Positions 10,187-22,033 of a DNA stretch of 64,000 nucleotides are shown here, piece after piece. This DNA comes from Lucinisca nassula (lineage: Eukaryota; Mollusca; Bivalvia; Lucinida; Lucinidae). Location of the stretch: the NCBI GenBank assembly GCA_963580285.1, contig OY757010.1, forward strand, positions 209,096,138 to 209,160,137, written 5' to 3'. A model generated the notes under the pieces. It made no database searches, was not told the DNA's origin, and saw nothing but the letters and a program-made list of their open reading frames with translations. Both the position numbers and the translations under genes were made by a program. Position 1 is the first letter of the stretch. Each line of letters begins with the position of its first letter.

Positions 10187-10427
10187 TCATATTTAATATA
10201 TCCTAAGCGTAGACCTAGCTTTTGTAAAAGCTTTATCTGTTTTATATAATGGCTAACAAAATTAAAGCTAAATGAGATGCTATTTTGAATACTTCACTCA
10301 ATATGAGGTTGATAGATGATGCCATAGTTGAGGCTACATCCTATTAAAAATTTAACATAATTATGTGAAGTTAATTTATGTAATGTACAAGAGAAATGGC
10401 CTATGTGAGACTTAATAACACATGTCC
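10187..10427. other. Unassigned AT-rich spacer
   Basis: No recognisable gene or repeat between the truncated MITE and the satellite. Confidence 0.4.
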
Positions 10428-11960
10428 TGTATAAGCATCTTATAATCCATGCTGTATAAGCATCCTATACTTCAATCTATATAAGCATCTCATACTTCAT
10501 GCTTTATTAGCATCTTATACTTCATGCTGCATAAGCATCTTATACTTCATGCTGTATAAGCATCTAATACTTCATGCTATATAAGCATCTAATACTTCAT
10601 GCTATATAAGCATCTTATACTTCATGCTGTATAAGCATCTTATACTTCATGCTGTATTAGCATCTTATACTTCTGGTGTATAAGCATCTTATACTTTATG
10701 CTGTATAAGCATCTTATACTTCATGCTATATAAGCATCTTATACTTCCTGCTATATAAGCATCTTATACTTCCTGCTATATAAGCATCTTATACTTTCTG
10801 GTGTATAAGCATCTCATACTTTATGCTATATAAGCATCTTATACTTCATGCTGTATAAGCATCTTATACTTCATGCTGTATAAGCATCTTATACTTCTGG
10901 TGTATAAGCATCTTATACTTTATGCTGTATAAGCATCTTATACTTCCTGCTATATAAGCATCTTATACTTCCTGCTATATAAGCATCTTATACTTTCTGG
11001 TGTATAAGCATCTCATACTTTATGCTATATAAGCATCTTATACTTCCTGCTATATAAGTATCTTATACTTCATGCTGTATAAGCATCTTATACTTCATGC
11101 TGTATAAGCATCTTATACTTCATGCTGTATAAGCATCTTATACTTCATGCTGTATAAGCATCTTATACTTTATGCTGTATAAGCATCTTATACTTCATGT
11201 TATATAAGTATCTTATACTTCATGCTGTATAAGCATCTTATACTTCATGCTGTATAAGCATCTTATACTTCATGCTGTATAAGCATCTTATACTTCCTGC
11301 TATATAAGCATCTTATACTTCCTGCTATATAAGCATCTTATACTTCCTGCTATATAAGCATCTTATACTTCCTGCTATATAAGCATCTTATACTTTATGC
11401 TATATAAGCATCTTATACTTCCTGCTATATAAGCATCTTATACTTCCTGCTATATAAGCATCTTATACTTTCTGGTGTATAAGCATCTCATACTTTATGC
11501 TATATAAGCATCTTATACTTCCTGCTATATAAGTATCTTATACTTCATGCTGTATAAGCATCTTATACTTCATGCTGTATAAGCATCTTATACTTCATGC
11601 TGTATAAGCATCTTATACTTCATGCTGTATAAGCATCTTATACTTCATGCTGTATAAGCATCTTATACTTTATGCTGTATAAGCATTTTATACTTCTGGT
11701 GTATAAGCATCTCATACTTTATGCTATATAAGCATCTTATACTTCCTGCTATATAAGCATCTTATACTTCATGCTATATAAGCATCTTATACTTCCTGCT
11801 ATATAAGCATCTTATACTTCATGCTGTATAAGCATCTTATACTTCATGCTGTATAAGCATTTTATACTTTTTGCTGTATAAGCATCATATGCTCCATGCT
11901 ATATTAGCATCTTATACTTTATCCCATGTAAGCCCCTTATACTTCATGCTATGTAAGCAT
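10428..11960 (+). repeat. 25-bp satellite, about 60 copies
   Basis: Monomer GTATAAGCATCTTATAC plus TTCATGCT. Each monomer contains a perfect inverted repeat GTATAAG-cat-CTTATAC (7+3+7). Variants with TTCCTGCTATAT and TTCTGGTGT (1-2 bases shorter) recur in the same order near 10670, 10890 and 11450, so there is higher-order structure. Edge copies are more diverged than central ones. No coding potential. Confidence 0.95.
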
Positions 11961-12120
11961 ATGTGAGGTTTGTAATTTATACCATACATAAGATCAATAA
12001 ACTAGTTTATTCATGTACTTTGTGATTTATTCCATAATTATTAAGATTAATAAGCCAGTTTATGCTTTGTGATTTATGCCATATGTAAGATTAATAAACC
12101 AGTTTATGCTTTATCTGTCC
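11961..12120 (+). repeat. Short tandem repeat of about 55 bp, 3 copies
   Basis: Three diverged units share TTTGTGATTTAT, CCATA and AAGATTAATAAACCAGTTTA. It directly follows the 25-bp satellite. Confidence 0.6.
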
Positions 12121-12382
12121 AGCAGAAACTGGTCACAATAAAGTTAAGATTGTCCATTTATCTGTCTGCTATCCTCCCTAATTTGTGAAAGCTTTTCTAA
12201 AGCTGCAATCAGCCATACTCGTGGGACGGGCTGCCAGACACAAAGACAGCTGCTGCTGTTCCTGGCAGTGAACATCGTAAATACCTTAAAAGTTTAGGCA
12301 CGTTAACCTGGATAAACAGAATCTAATATCCAGGAAATCCAAACCCAAGGGTTTACAGGTTTAGTCAGAATGTTTACAACAC

Positions 12383-12589
12383 TACCCTAATGATCCTATG
12401 TTTTGGGAGTGACAGTGCACACCCAGATCAGACTCCTCTCTCAGGAAAAGTCTGATCTGTGTATGCACTGTTCGCCATTCTGTTTGCATCCTTTGGACTC
12501 CTTGCAGGATGGTGAATCAAATTTGTTAAAATTTTAGGAGAATTACAGCAAGTCCTCAAGGTGTCCCAGTTTTTAAGATTTTTACGGTA
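12383..12589 (+). mobile_element. MITE family D, copy 2
   Basis: TA then CCCTAATGATCC on the left; GATTTTTACGG then TA on the right, so terminal CCGTAA-type inverted repeats and a TA duplication are visible. Hairpin at 12412-12475 (CAGTGCACACCCAGATCAGA left arm). The distal half has TTACAGCAAGTCCTCAAGGT. Confidence 0.75.
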
Positions 12590-13060
12590 CCTGTTGACAC
12601 AGAATGGTTTGGATTTCTCAGTCAAGTTTAGTTTTCTTATAGTAGTCACAGAAAAGATTCACAGGTTGATATTCTATGAACAAAAAGTTAAACCAAGTCA
12701 CCCGATGGTGTGAATTCAACTGCTGTGGCATATATGGCCATACGGTCCACTAGCAAAAAGCTTGCAAAGGCACTCTACTGTGGACTCAGCGAATTTTGAC
12801 AAATATTGAAAACACCTAAATAGCTCCTCCTGTCAATCTCTTATCTGCCACTAGTATACCCACAGCATAAAAATGTAAAATCATTATTTTGCTATCACTT
12901 TTTTTTTCTCTTTTTTTTTTTTGGGGGGGGGGGGGATTTTTATGTATCATAGCAACCTTCTCCAAAGGTTATTCAGCATTTTAGTGGAGGCCTATAAGTG
13001 ACATCTATTATAAAAGTTTGAATCCTGCTGTCTTTCTTAATTAAGATGTCAATCACTTGT
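12590..13060. other. Unassigned spacer with poly-G run
   Basis: No gene or family recognised. A T-rich tract runs into 13 Gs at 12923-12935. Confidence 0.4.
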
Positions 13061-13064
13061 TGTC

Positions 13065-13185
13065 TCCTTTGTTGTCTGCTGGTTACTTTAAAAGTCATTT
13101 TTACAAACAGTGTGGATCCAGATCAGACTGCTCCTCTATGAGCAGTCTGATCAGGGCCACACTGTTTGCCTGTATGGAGAAATAT
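13065..13185 (+). mobile_element. Hairpin MITE of another context (family G)
   Basis: The shared hairpin (13105-13170; tip CTGCTCCTCTATGAGCAG) is flanked by GTTGTCTGCTGGTTACTT, which also flanks a half hairpin at 35630-35720 in opposite orientation and appears near 48296. Ends were not resolved. Confidence 0.5.
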
Positions 13186-13223
13186 GTAAAAAATTCAGCA
13201 AACAACAAAAAACAGACAATATT

Positions 13224-13411
13224 TTAAACCTTGTCCTGCTGAGCCCGGATATGCCTTATCTTTGAACCAATGTACATCCAGATCATCAGGATCTTCATTG
13301 TTTGCCATCCAGTTTATGAATTTGTTGCAATAATTTGCATCATGTAATCTGATTGGCTGATAATCAGTAGTGGGTGTGACATATTTAAATTTTCAGCAGG
13401 ACAAGGGCTAA
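13224..13411 (+). mobile_element. TTAA MITE family C, internally shortened hairpin
   Basis: Ends TTAAACCTTGTCCTGCTGAG and TTCAGCAGGACAAGGGCTAA. The hairpin has lost its tip: only GTACATCCAGATCATCAGGATC remains around 13270-13300. Confidence 0.7.
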
Positions 13412-13689
13412 GATGCAGTTTTAGACACCTGTAAATAGAAGACGAACCAAGAAATTTGAGAAAGACTGCTCCTTCATATTCAACTGTTAAAATTGTGCTG
13501 CTGATTTTAAACATGGTCTTGTAGCATCCTAGTGGAAGATATGTGAACGCTACTGATGACGACACTAAGTGAAAATCTAAGGGAACTAGTAAAGCAGGTC
13601 AGGGAAATGAAAGTTTCAGAAATGGCTAGATCGGGATTTCTGAGGATAGCATTTTTAACATTTTAAATGAACGGCTGGGCAGGAGGAAG

Positions 13690-14061
13690 CTTTCAGTATA
13701 TTGCATGCCAAAATGACTTAACTGTCAGTGTCCATGTGTGAATAATTTCTGGGAAGATATGATTCTGAACCAAACAAATTCTTGAAGGAATTGTTACCGG
13801 GAAAGGAACTTGAATCCACCACCACAAACCCAAGACTAAACAGCAGAGAAAACAATGGTCTGGTCACAGTTCACCGTGTCCGAACAAATTCAAGACTCAG
13901 CCTTCAGTTGGCAAGGTCATGGCAACTGTGTTTTGGGATAGCAAGGGGATTCTGTTGGTGGACTATTTACCTCATGGCCAGACTATTAATGGGGACTATT
14001 ATGCAAATATTTTGGACCAATTACATGCAGCTATAGTACAGAAAAGGCATGAAAAATTAAC
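13690..14061 (+). pseudogene. 5' part of a second mariner transposase pseudogene
   Basis: Readable in shifting frames: RYDSEPNKFL, then (after a one-base shift) EGIVTG, the catalytic region, IHHHKPKTK, and NKFKTQPSVGKVMATVFWDS followed by LLVDYLPHGQTI, a strong match to the mariner motif around VFWD. The first catalytic motif normally reads GDETW; here it reads G-K-G-T-stop, so the catalytic Asp and the Trp are lost. Stops also occur upstream (about 13712, 13735). The coding sequence ends at EKLT, where the tandem-core element (14062-16073) is inserted; reading resumes at 16074. It differs clearly from the 8.5-kb copy, so it is an older and separate mariner lineage. Confidence 0.85.
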
Positions 14062-16073
14062 ACAAGAGGGCCATGATGGCCCTGGATCGCTCACCTGATC
14101 CATAGAGTAACAAGTGGGCCCTGGGGAGGGCCATTATTGACCCCAAGGTTATAATGTGTATAATGTTGAGGGAGGTCTAAAAAGGTGAAGCTTCATACCA
14201 AATATCAATAAAGGCTTGATTGTCCACTAGATGAAGCTCCATACCAAATATCAAAAGCATGGGTCTTGCAGTTTCAGAGAAGAAGATTTTTAAAGATTTT
14301 TCTATATAAGCCTATGTAAAACCAAAGGGTCTTGGGGCGGGGGCATTTTGGGCCAAAGGGCTATAATTTGAACAATCTTGATAGAGGTCCACTAGATGAA
14401 ATTTCACACCAAATATCGAAGACCTAGGCCTTGTGGTTTCAAATTTTTAAAGATTTTCCCTATATAAGTCTATGTTAAACCAAAGGGCCCCGAGGCGGGG
14501 GCATTTTTGGCCTCAGGGCTATAATTTGAACAATCTTGGTAAAGGTCCACTAGCTGAAGCTCCATACCAAATATCAAAGACCTAGGCCTTGTGATTTCAG
14601 AGAAGAAGATTTTTCAAGATTTTCCCTTTATAAGTCTATGTAATAACAAAGGGCCCCGGAGAGGGGTGGGGGGGGGGGGGGGGGGGGGGGGGCATTTTGG
14701 TCCCAGGGCTATAGTTTGAACAATCTTGGTAGAGGTCCACCAGATGAAGCTTCATACCAAATATTAAAGACCTTGGCCTTGCAGTTTCAGAGAAAAAGAT
14801 GTTTAAAGATTTTCCCTACATAAGCCTATGTAAAACCAAAGGGCCCCGGGGCGGGGGCATTTTTGGCCCAAGCAAAATAATTTGAACAATCTTGGTAGGG
14901 GTCCACTAGATGAAGCTTCATATCAAATATCAAAGACCTGGGCCTTGCGGTTTCAGAGAAGGAGATTTTTACAGATTTTCCCTATATAAGCCCAAGTAAA
15001 ACCAAAGGGCCCCGGGGCGGTGGCATTTTTGGCCCCAGGGCTATAATTTGAACAATCTTGTTAAAGATCCACTAGATGAAGCTTCACACAAAATATTAAA
15101 GACCTGGGCCATGCGGTTTCAGAGAAGAAGATTTTTAAAGATTTTCCCTATATAAGCCTATGTAAAACCATAGGCCCCCGGGGCGGGGGCGTTTTTGGCC
15201 CCAGGGCTATAATTTGAACAATCTTGAAAGAAGTCAATTAGATGAAGCTTCATACCAAATATTCAAGATCTGGGCCTTGCAGTTCCAGAGAAGAAGATTT
15301 TTAAAGATTTTCCCTATATAAGCCTATGTAAAACCAAAGGCCCCCGGGGAGGAGGCATTTTTGGCCCCAAGGCTATAATTTGAACAATCTTGAAAGGGGT
15401 CCACTAGATGAAGCTTCACACCAAATATCCAAGATCTGGGTCTTGCAGTTCCAGAGAAGAAGATTTTTAAAGATTTTCCCTATATAAGCATATGTAAAAC
15501 CAAAGGCCCCCGGGGCGGGGGCATTTCTGGCCCCAGGGCTATAATTTGAACAATCTTGGTAGAGGTCCACTAGGTGAAGCTTCACACCAAATATCAAAGA
15601 CCTGGGCCTTGCGGTTTCAGAGAAGAAGATTTTTAAACATTTTCCCTATATAAGCCTATGTAAAACCAAAGGACCCCGGGGCGGGGACGATTTTCGACCC
15701 AGGACTATAATTTGAACAATCTTGGTAGAGGTCCACTAGATGAAGCTTCATACCAAATATCGAAGACCTGGGCCTTGCGGTTTCAGAGAAGAAGATTTTT
15801 AAAGTTTTCATTTAAAAAATCTATTTTTAGCTCCTGTGACCTAGATGTGCAACAGACCGGAACCATTTGAACAACTTTGAAAGGGGACCACCTAAGGATC
15901 ATTCCTGTGAAGTTTGGTCAAAATCCGATCAGTGGTTTAGGAGGAGATGTTGTTTGAAGAAAAAGTTTACGCACGCACACACGCACGCACACACGCACAC
16001 ACGCACGCACGACGGACGACGGACAAAAAGTGATCACAAAAGCTCACCTCGTCACTACGTGACAGGTGAGCTA
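14062..16073 (+). mobile_element. Pearl/HINE-like element 1 (alpha core, 165 bp x ~10)
   Basis: Starts ACAAGAGGGCCATGATGGCC, whose AGGGCCAT/ATGGCCCT forms a 5' palindrome. The alpha core follows as about ten units of 165-168 bp (TTTGAACAATCTTGGTAGAG, GATGAAGCTTCATACCAAAT, AAGATTTTCCCTATATAAGC). A unique delta segment comes next (15838-15960; GATGTGCAACAGACCGGAAC), then an ACGC/ACAC and ACGG microsatellite (15970-16025), and a terminal hairpin AGCTCACCT...AGGTGAGCT with inner GTCAC-tac-GTGAC, ending CTAAAA. A 25-bp G-run lies in one unit (14668-14692). Layout matches pearl/HINE elements of bivalves, usually seen as non-autonomous Helentrons; that is inference. It interrupts a transposase gene, so its borders are known to within a few bases. 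Confidence 0.8.
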
Positions 16074-16265
16074 AAAAGGTGTGCTGTTGCAACATAATGC
16101 AAAAGTCCATATGTGGATACAGTGAAACGGAAAGGTTTCAAAACCTTACCCTATCTATCCTATTCTCCTGATCTGGCACCCAGTGATTACTTTTTGTTTC
16201 CAAACTTGAAGAATTGTGTTGAAGTAACTTCCGGTCAGATGGAGAGGTTAAGGCAGCGTTTGGAG
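16074..16265 (+). pseudogene. 3' part of the second mariner transposase pseudogene
   Basis: Continues from 14061: KGVLLQHNAKVHMW is the second catalytic block, with the expected Asp replaced by His (QHNA). After a frameshift near 16110 comes LPYLSYSPDLAPSDYFLFPN, where the third Asp is kept. Homology fades after LKN. Joining the two parts gives ...EKLT-KGVLL..., so the insertion removed nothing detectable. Confidence 0.85.
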
Positions 16266-16308
16266 GGTGGATTGACTCTGAAGACCCTCAATTCTATAAA
16301 AATGGACT

Positions 16309-16436
16309 TAAACCCATTCTGTACTGAAAACCCCAAAACGGTACCCTGGCAAACAGTGCAGGCCCAGAACACAGCATCTGATCAGGGCCTACACTGTTTA
16401 CAAAAAGCTCAGCCATTTTCCAAAAATATGTTTCAC
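16309..16436 (-). mobile_element. Truncated TTAA MITE family A, copy 7
   Basis: Begins TTAAACCCATTCTGTACTGA and keeps the hairpin (16350-16402, partly deleted) but stops after GCCATTTTCCAAAAATATG; the other end is absent. Confidence 0.65.
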
Positions 16437-16850
16437 CACTGAGTGTGTCCAAATATGTACCAAACAAGACTAAATGTCACTGCAGCTAAAATATTAGAAA
16501 TGCAAACGATGAACAAATTGCTATGTCCTTCACTTTCAGCATACAAAGGAATTTCCATAGCTTATACTTGGCCTGGGGCTTGAGAAATTGACATTTTCTT
16601 AATGTCTAATAAGCTAGTAAGAAGGCTTGGCTTATGAATTCATCCTATAATACCAAACATCAAATATTGCTTCTTAAACATCACCGATGAAAGCCAATAG
16701 TTAAACTTTCGATTATACTGAAAGGAGCCATTCAGTGTTTACAGTATAACGGATTAGAATTCTAATTTGCAGCATAAAAATGTCTGCGTCACATAATGCT
16801 GTGTTACCATTGAAACTATGGAAGCATGACCTATGGTGTAAAAGCTTTCC
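16437..16850. other. Unassigned spacer
   Basis: No gene or repeat family recognised. Confidence 0.4.
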
Positions 16851-17079
16851 TTAGCCCAGTTAGTACCCAAAACCCCAAAACGGGTACCATGGCAAACAGT
16901 GCAGGCCCAGATCATACGCCGCAGAATGTGGCGTCTGATCAGGACCTACACTGTTTGCAAAATTTTCAGCCAGTTTCCAACTAAATTCTAAAGAAAACAC
17001 AACCTGACACCCCTAAATTTTGAAGTGGACTTCTGCTATATCTAAGGAGGAAGATTCCATTTGGTACAAGAAGGGTTAA
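16851..17079 (-). mobile_element. TTAA MITE family A, copy 8
   Basis: Left TTAA has become TTAG (16851); right TTAA at 17076-17079. Hairpin at 16892-16960 with GCCGCAGAATGTGGCGTC tip. Confidence 0.75.
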
Positions 17080-17082
17080 CCC

Positions 17083-17215
17083 ACTTTAGAAAGCCAAAAA
17101 TATATCATTGGCAAACAGTTCGGGCAGAGATCAGCTGCTGCAATATGCTGGGTCTGATCCGGGCCTTCACTATTTGCAGGAATTTCAACCATTTTCTAAA
17201 TAAACTGGATGGACG
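17083..17215 (-). mobile_element. Degenerate hairpin MITE
   Basis: A worn hairpin (ggcaaacagttcgggc ... gggccttcactatttgc, 17110-17178) with family-A-like edges CCCACTTTAGAAAG and CCATTTTCTAAATAAA. Ends are not preserved. Confidence 0.5.
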
Positions 17216-17511
17216 TTAAGTCCCATATTCACCACAAGTGACTGCCTGTTCTCGACAAGGATCTCTCTAATAATGTGCAGAGAGTCTGACCACTTTTCAA
17301 TGTCCACTTAAAAACCACCAGACCTCTAATTCAATTAATATTTCTATAGCTCTAGACAGGACCTAATCACAGACAGGGGTTGAGGTTATGGATACCATTA
17401 TACCAAGTTTGAGGAAAGAATTTTGTCCTCCAGCTCTAGATAATAGATAACTAATTAGATCTGGACACTGGATTACAGCAATTAACACTCTCGGACTAGA
17501 CAGAAATAATA

Positions 17512-18044
17512 TTAACCCTTTTTGCACCAATGGATTGCCCCCACCCATCAGGGCTTGGAGAAATAGATTGGGCTGCATGATGCTTCCATGCAGAGCTGAA
17601 ACTGACTGCACACGAGTACTGCTAAACTGCTTAGGTCTAAGCCCGCCCAGGCAAAGTGGTGCGAATCGGCATGCCCATGCATATAAACCCTATTGGTTTC
17701 ATTGGGCGGCAGGGATCGAGATGTCATTTCATTTCAATGTCGGGTAAAAATCCCACAAAATTGGAAGCAACATCCCTAAAATGACCTAAATAGTGTTGAC
17801 GGGGATGTTAAACCTTAAATCAAACAATGTATCAAATGGAATCTTCCTCCTTATATATGGCAGGATTCCATTTCGAAATTTAGGGGTGACAGGTTGTGTT
17901 TTCTTTAAAATTATTCGGAAAATAACTGAATTTTTAGCAAATAGTGTAGGCCCTGATCAGATGCCACATTCTGAATCATCTGATCTGGGCCTGCACTGTT
18001 TGCCAGGGTACCTGTTTTGGGGTTTCCGGTACAAAATGGGTTAA
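17512..18044 (+). mobile_element. TTAA MITE family A, copy 9, split by an S2 SINE
   Basis: TTAA at 17512-17515 and 18041-18044. Its left end TTAACCCTTTTTGCACCAAT is separated from AAATGGAATCTTCCTCCTTA by a SINE. Hairpin at 17936-18003. Confidence 0.8.
17537..17826 (+). mobile_element. SINE family S2 inside MITE A copy 9
   Basis: Starts GCCCCCACCCATCAGGGCTT and ends GATGTTAAACCTTAAATCAA. The flanks show an imperfect duplication (CAATGGAT left, CAATGTAT right), fitting retroposition into the MITE. Confidence 0.8.
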
Positions 18045-18175
18045 AATGTCTGGTTATAACGGAGCTGATACTTCAGAAAAGCCATTGTTGCATCCCAAAC
18101 CCTTTATAAAATTGCTGTTGGGGGTCCAAAACACAAACTACATGTATGTTATTAAACCATGTTATATCATATCCA

Positions 18176-19110
18176 AACAAGAGGCCAATGGGCCACTACG
18201 CTCATCAGAGGTCACATACAGGCATGGCGCCCATCTTGGTCATTTGACAACAATCCCACAAATAACTTTTCAATGCCTCCTCCCACAGAGGCTTTTCATG
18301 TAATTCGGCTTCAATCAGCACAGCAGTTTTAGTGGAGAAGATAAAAATACTGAATCTGAACCATCCAAGACAAAGGTCAGTGATAACCTTGACCTTTGGA
18401 ATTGATGGCCTTCCATTCAGCTGATTACACATAATATTTCTGATGTGACAGGCTACCATGCAATCAGTAAATTCCACTGTCTTGCCTTTTTTTTCCATAC
18501 AAATGTCTAAGTGACCAAATTTGACCTTGATGTAAAACAGGTCAAGGTCAACCAAAGGCCATCAGTTTAACAAATTTGGTAGGGCCTGAGTCCCCAATGC
18601 TAAATACCAAATTTTAAAGTCATCAGCCATTTGGTTGCTGAGAAGAAAATTTTTTAAATTTTTCAACATATATGAGCATGGCAGCCATATTGGTTATGTG
18701 ACCTAGACTTCACAAACAAATCATGCAGCATTCGGGACTAGGGTCTTACCAAGTTTGTTCAAATGATGACCTTTGGTTGACCATGACCTGTTTTATGTCA
18801 AGGTATAATTTGGTCACTTAGACATTTGTGTGAAAAAAAGGCAAAACAGTGGATTTTTCTGATTGCATGCATAGCTTGTGGCATCAGAACAGCTGAATGG
18901 AAGTTTATCAATTCCATAGATCAAGGTCATTTGCCGACCTTTGTTTTGGATGGATCAGATTCAGTATTTTTATCTTTTTCACTTAAACTGCTGAGTTGAT
19001 TGAAACCAAATTACATGATAAGCCTCTGGGAAAGGGGAAACGGAAGTTTTTTCCTAAGGACTGGGTCACATGACCAATATGGCCACCATGCCCATATATG
19101 GTAATAACCC
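18176..19110. repeat. Repeat H as a large imperfect inverted repeat (arms about 400 bp)
   Basis: The left arm (to about 18660) starts ACAAGAGGCCAATGGGCCAC and carries ACAAATGTCTAAGTGACCAA; the right arm carries its complement TTGGTCACTTAGACATTTGT and CAGTGGATTTTTCTGATTGC. The right arm continues beyond the inserted element at 19114 and resumes at 22034-22330. Reverse copies lie at 44335-45170. The ACAAGAGGCC start links it to the pearl/HINE-like class. Confidence 0.65.
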
Positions 19111-19113
19111 TTA

Positions 19114-22033
19114 ACAAGAGGGCCATGATGGCCCTGGATCGCTCACCTGATCCATAGTGTAACAAGTGGGCCCCAGAGAGGGCCATTATTGGCCCCAGGG
19201 CTTTAATGTACATAATGTTGAGGGAGGTCTTAAAGGTGAAGCTTCATACCAAACATCAACAAAGGCTAAAATTTGAACAATCTTGTCAAAGGTCCACTAG
19301 ATGAAGCTACACATCAAATATCAAAGACCTGGGCCTAGCGGTTTCAGAGAAGAAGATTTTTAAAGATTTTGCCTATATAAGCCTATGTAAAATCAAAGGG
19401 CCCCGGGACAGGGGCATTTTTTGCCCCAGCACTATAGTTTGAACAATCTTGGTAGGGGTCCACTAGATGAAGCTTCATACCAAATATCAAAGTTCTGGGC
19501 CTTGTGGTTTCAGAGAAGAAGATTTTTAAAGATTTTCCCTATATAAGCCTATGTAAAACCAAAGGGCCCCGTGGCAGGGGGGGATTTTTTGTCCCAGCAC
19601 TATAATTTGAACAATCTTGGTAGGGGTCCACTAGACGAAGCTTCATACCAAATATCAAAGTCCTGGGCCTTGTGGTTTCAGAGAAGAAGATTTTTAAAGA
19701 TTTTCCCTATATAAGCCTATGTAAAACCAAAGGGCCCCGGGGCAGGGGCATTTTTGGCCCCAGCACTAAAATTGGAACAATCTTGGTAGGGGTCCACTAG
19801 ATGAAGCTTCATACCAAATATCAAAGTCCTGGGCCTTGTGGTTTTAGAGAAGAAAATTTTTAAAGATTTTCCCTATATAAGCCTATGTAAAACCAAAGGG
19901 CCCCGTGGCGGGGGCATTTTTGGCCCCAGCACTATAATTTGAACAATCTTGGTAGGGGTCCACTAGATGAAGCTTCATACCAAATATATAAGACCTGGGC
20001 CTTGTGGTTTCAGAGAAGAAGATTTTTAAAAATTTTCCCTATATAAGCCAATGTAAAAGCAAAGGGCCCCGTGGCGGGGGCATTTTTGTCCCAGCACTAA
20101 AATTTGAACAATCTTGGTAGGGGTCCACTAGATGAAGCTTCATACCAAATATCAAAGTCCTGGGCCTTGTGGTTTCAGAAAAGAAAATTTTTAAAGATTT
20201 TCCCTATATAAGCCCATGTAAAACCAAAGGGCCCCGTGGCGGGGGCATTTTTTGTCCCAGCACTAAAATTTGAACAATCTTGGTAGGGGTCCACTAGATG
20301 AAGCTTCATACCAAATATCAAAGACCTGGGCCTTGTGGTTTCAGAGAAGAAGATTTTTTAAGATTTTCCCTATATAAGCCTATGTAAAACCAAAGGGCCC
20401 CGGGGCGGGGGCATTTTTGGCCCCAGCACTGTAATTTGAACAATCTTGGTAGGGGTCAACTAGATGAAGCTTCATACCAAATATCAAAGACCTGGGCCTT
20501 GTGGTTTCAGAGAAGAAGATTTTAAAGATTTTCCCTATATAAGCCAATGTAAAACCAAAGGGCCCCGTGGCGGGGGCATTTTTTGTCCCAGCACTATAAT
20601 TTGAACAATCTTGGTAGGGGTCCACTAGATGAAGCTTCATACCAAATATCAAAGTCCTGGGCCTTGTGGTTTCAGAGTAGAAGATTTTTGAAGATTTTCC
20701 CTATATAAGCCTATGTAAAACCAAAGGGCCCTGGGGCGGGGGCATTTTTGGCCCCAGCACTATAATTTGAACAATCTTGGTAGGGGTCCACTAGATGAAG
20801 CTTCATACCAAATATCAAAGACCTGGGCCTTGTGGTTTCAGAGAAGAAGATTTTTAAAGATTTTCCCTATATAAGCCAATGTAAAACCAAAGGGCCCCGT
20901 GGTGGGGGCATTTTTCGTCCCAGCACTCAAATTTGAACAATCTTGGTAGGGGTCCACTAGATGAAGCTTCATACCAAATATCAAAGTCCTGGGCCTTGTG
21001 GTTTCAGAGAAGAAGATTTTTAAAGATTTTCCCTATATAAGCCTATGTAAAACCAAAGGGCCCCCGTGCGGGGGCATTTTTGGCCCCAGCACTATAATTT
21101 GAACAATCTTGGTAGGGGTCCACTAGATGAAGCTTCATACCAAATAACAAAGACCTGGGCCTTGTGGTTTCAGAGAAGAAGATTTTTTAAGTTTTTGGTG
21201 AAAAAAATCTGTTTTTGGCTCCTGTGACCTAGATGTGCAACGGACCGGAACCATTTGACCCATATTCAAACTTGACCGAGATATTGTCATGATGATCATT
21301 CTGAGCAAGTTTGATTAAGATTGGACCAAAATTGTGGCCCCTAGGGTGTTCACAAGGTTTTTATATGATTTGACCCGCTGACCTACTTTTTAACCCGATA
21401 TGACCCATATTCGAACTGGACTGAAATATTGTCACAATGGTCATTCTGAGCAAGTTTCATGATAATTGGACCAAAACAGTGGCCTTCAGAGTGTTCACAA
21501 GGTTTTTCTATGATTTGACCTACTGACCTACTTTTTGACCGGACATGACCCATATTCGAACTTGACCAAGATATTGTCATGATGATCATTCTGAGCAAGT
21601 TTGATTATGATTGGACCAAAATTGTGGCCTCTAGGGTGTTCACAAGGTTTTTCTATGATTTGACCCGCTGACCTACTTTTTAAGCCGACATGATCCATAT
21701 TCAAACTTCACTAAAATATTGTCACAATGATCATTCTGAGCAAGTTTGATGATGATTGGACCAAAATTGTGGCCTCTCGAGTGTTCACAAGGTTTTTCTA
21801 TGATTTGACCTACTGACCTACTTTTTTACCCGACATGACCCAAATTCGAACTTGACCGAGATATTGTCATGATTATCATTCTGAGCAAGTTTGATGATAA
21901 TTGGACCAAAACTGTGGCCTCTAGTGTGTTCACAAGAAAAAGTTTACGCACGACGGACGACGGACGACGCACGACGACGCCGGACATCTTACTGTCACAA
22001 AAGCTCACCATGACCTTCGGTCAGGTGAGCTAA
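19114..22033 (+). mobile_element. Pearl/HINE-like element 2 (alpha x12 + beta x5)
   Basis: Starts ACAAGAGGGCCATGATGGCC as in element 1. Twelve alpha units of about 166 bp (first near 19270, last near 21088) follow, then the beginning of delta (GATGTGCAACGGACCGGAAC, 21228) switches straight into five beta units of about 143 bp (GACATGACCCATATTCGAAC, CTGAGCAAGTTTGATGATGA, 21260-21930). An ACGACGG-type microsatellite precedes a terminal hairpin AGCTCACCATGACC-ttc-GGTCAGGTGAGCT, ending TAAAAA. Inserted in repeat H at an A-tract. Confidence 0.8.

Noticed and set aside
10428..11960. CRISPR-like array
   Set aside because: Units abut with no unique spacers of constant length, and the genome is eukaryotic; it is a satellite.
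20380..20652. 90-codon minus-strand frame with internally repeated protein
   Set aside because: It is the alpha tandem core read through; the 166-bp period shifts frame in each unit.
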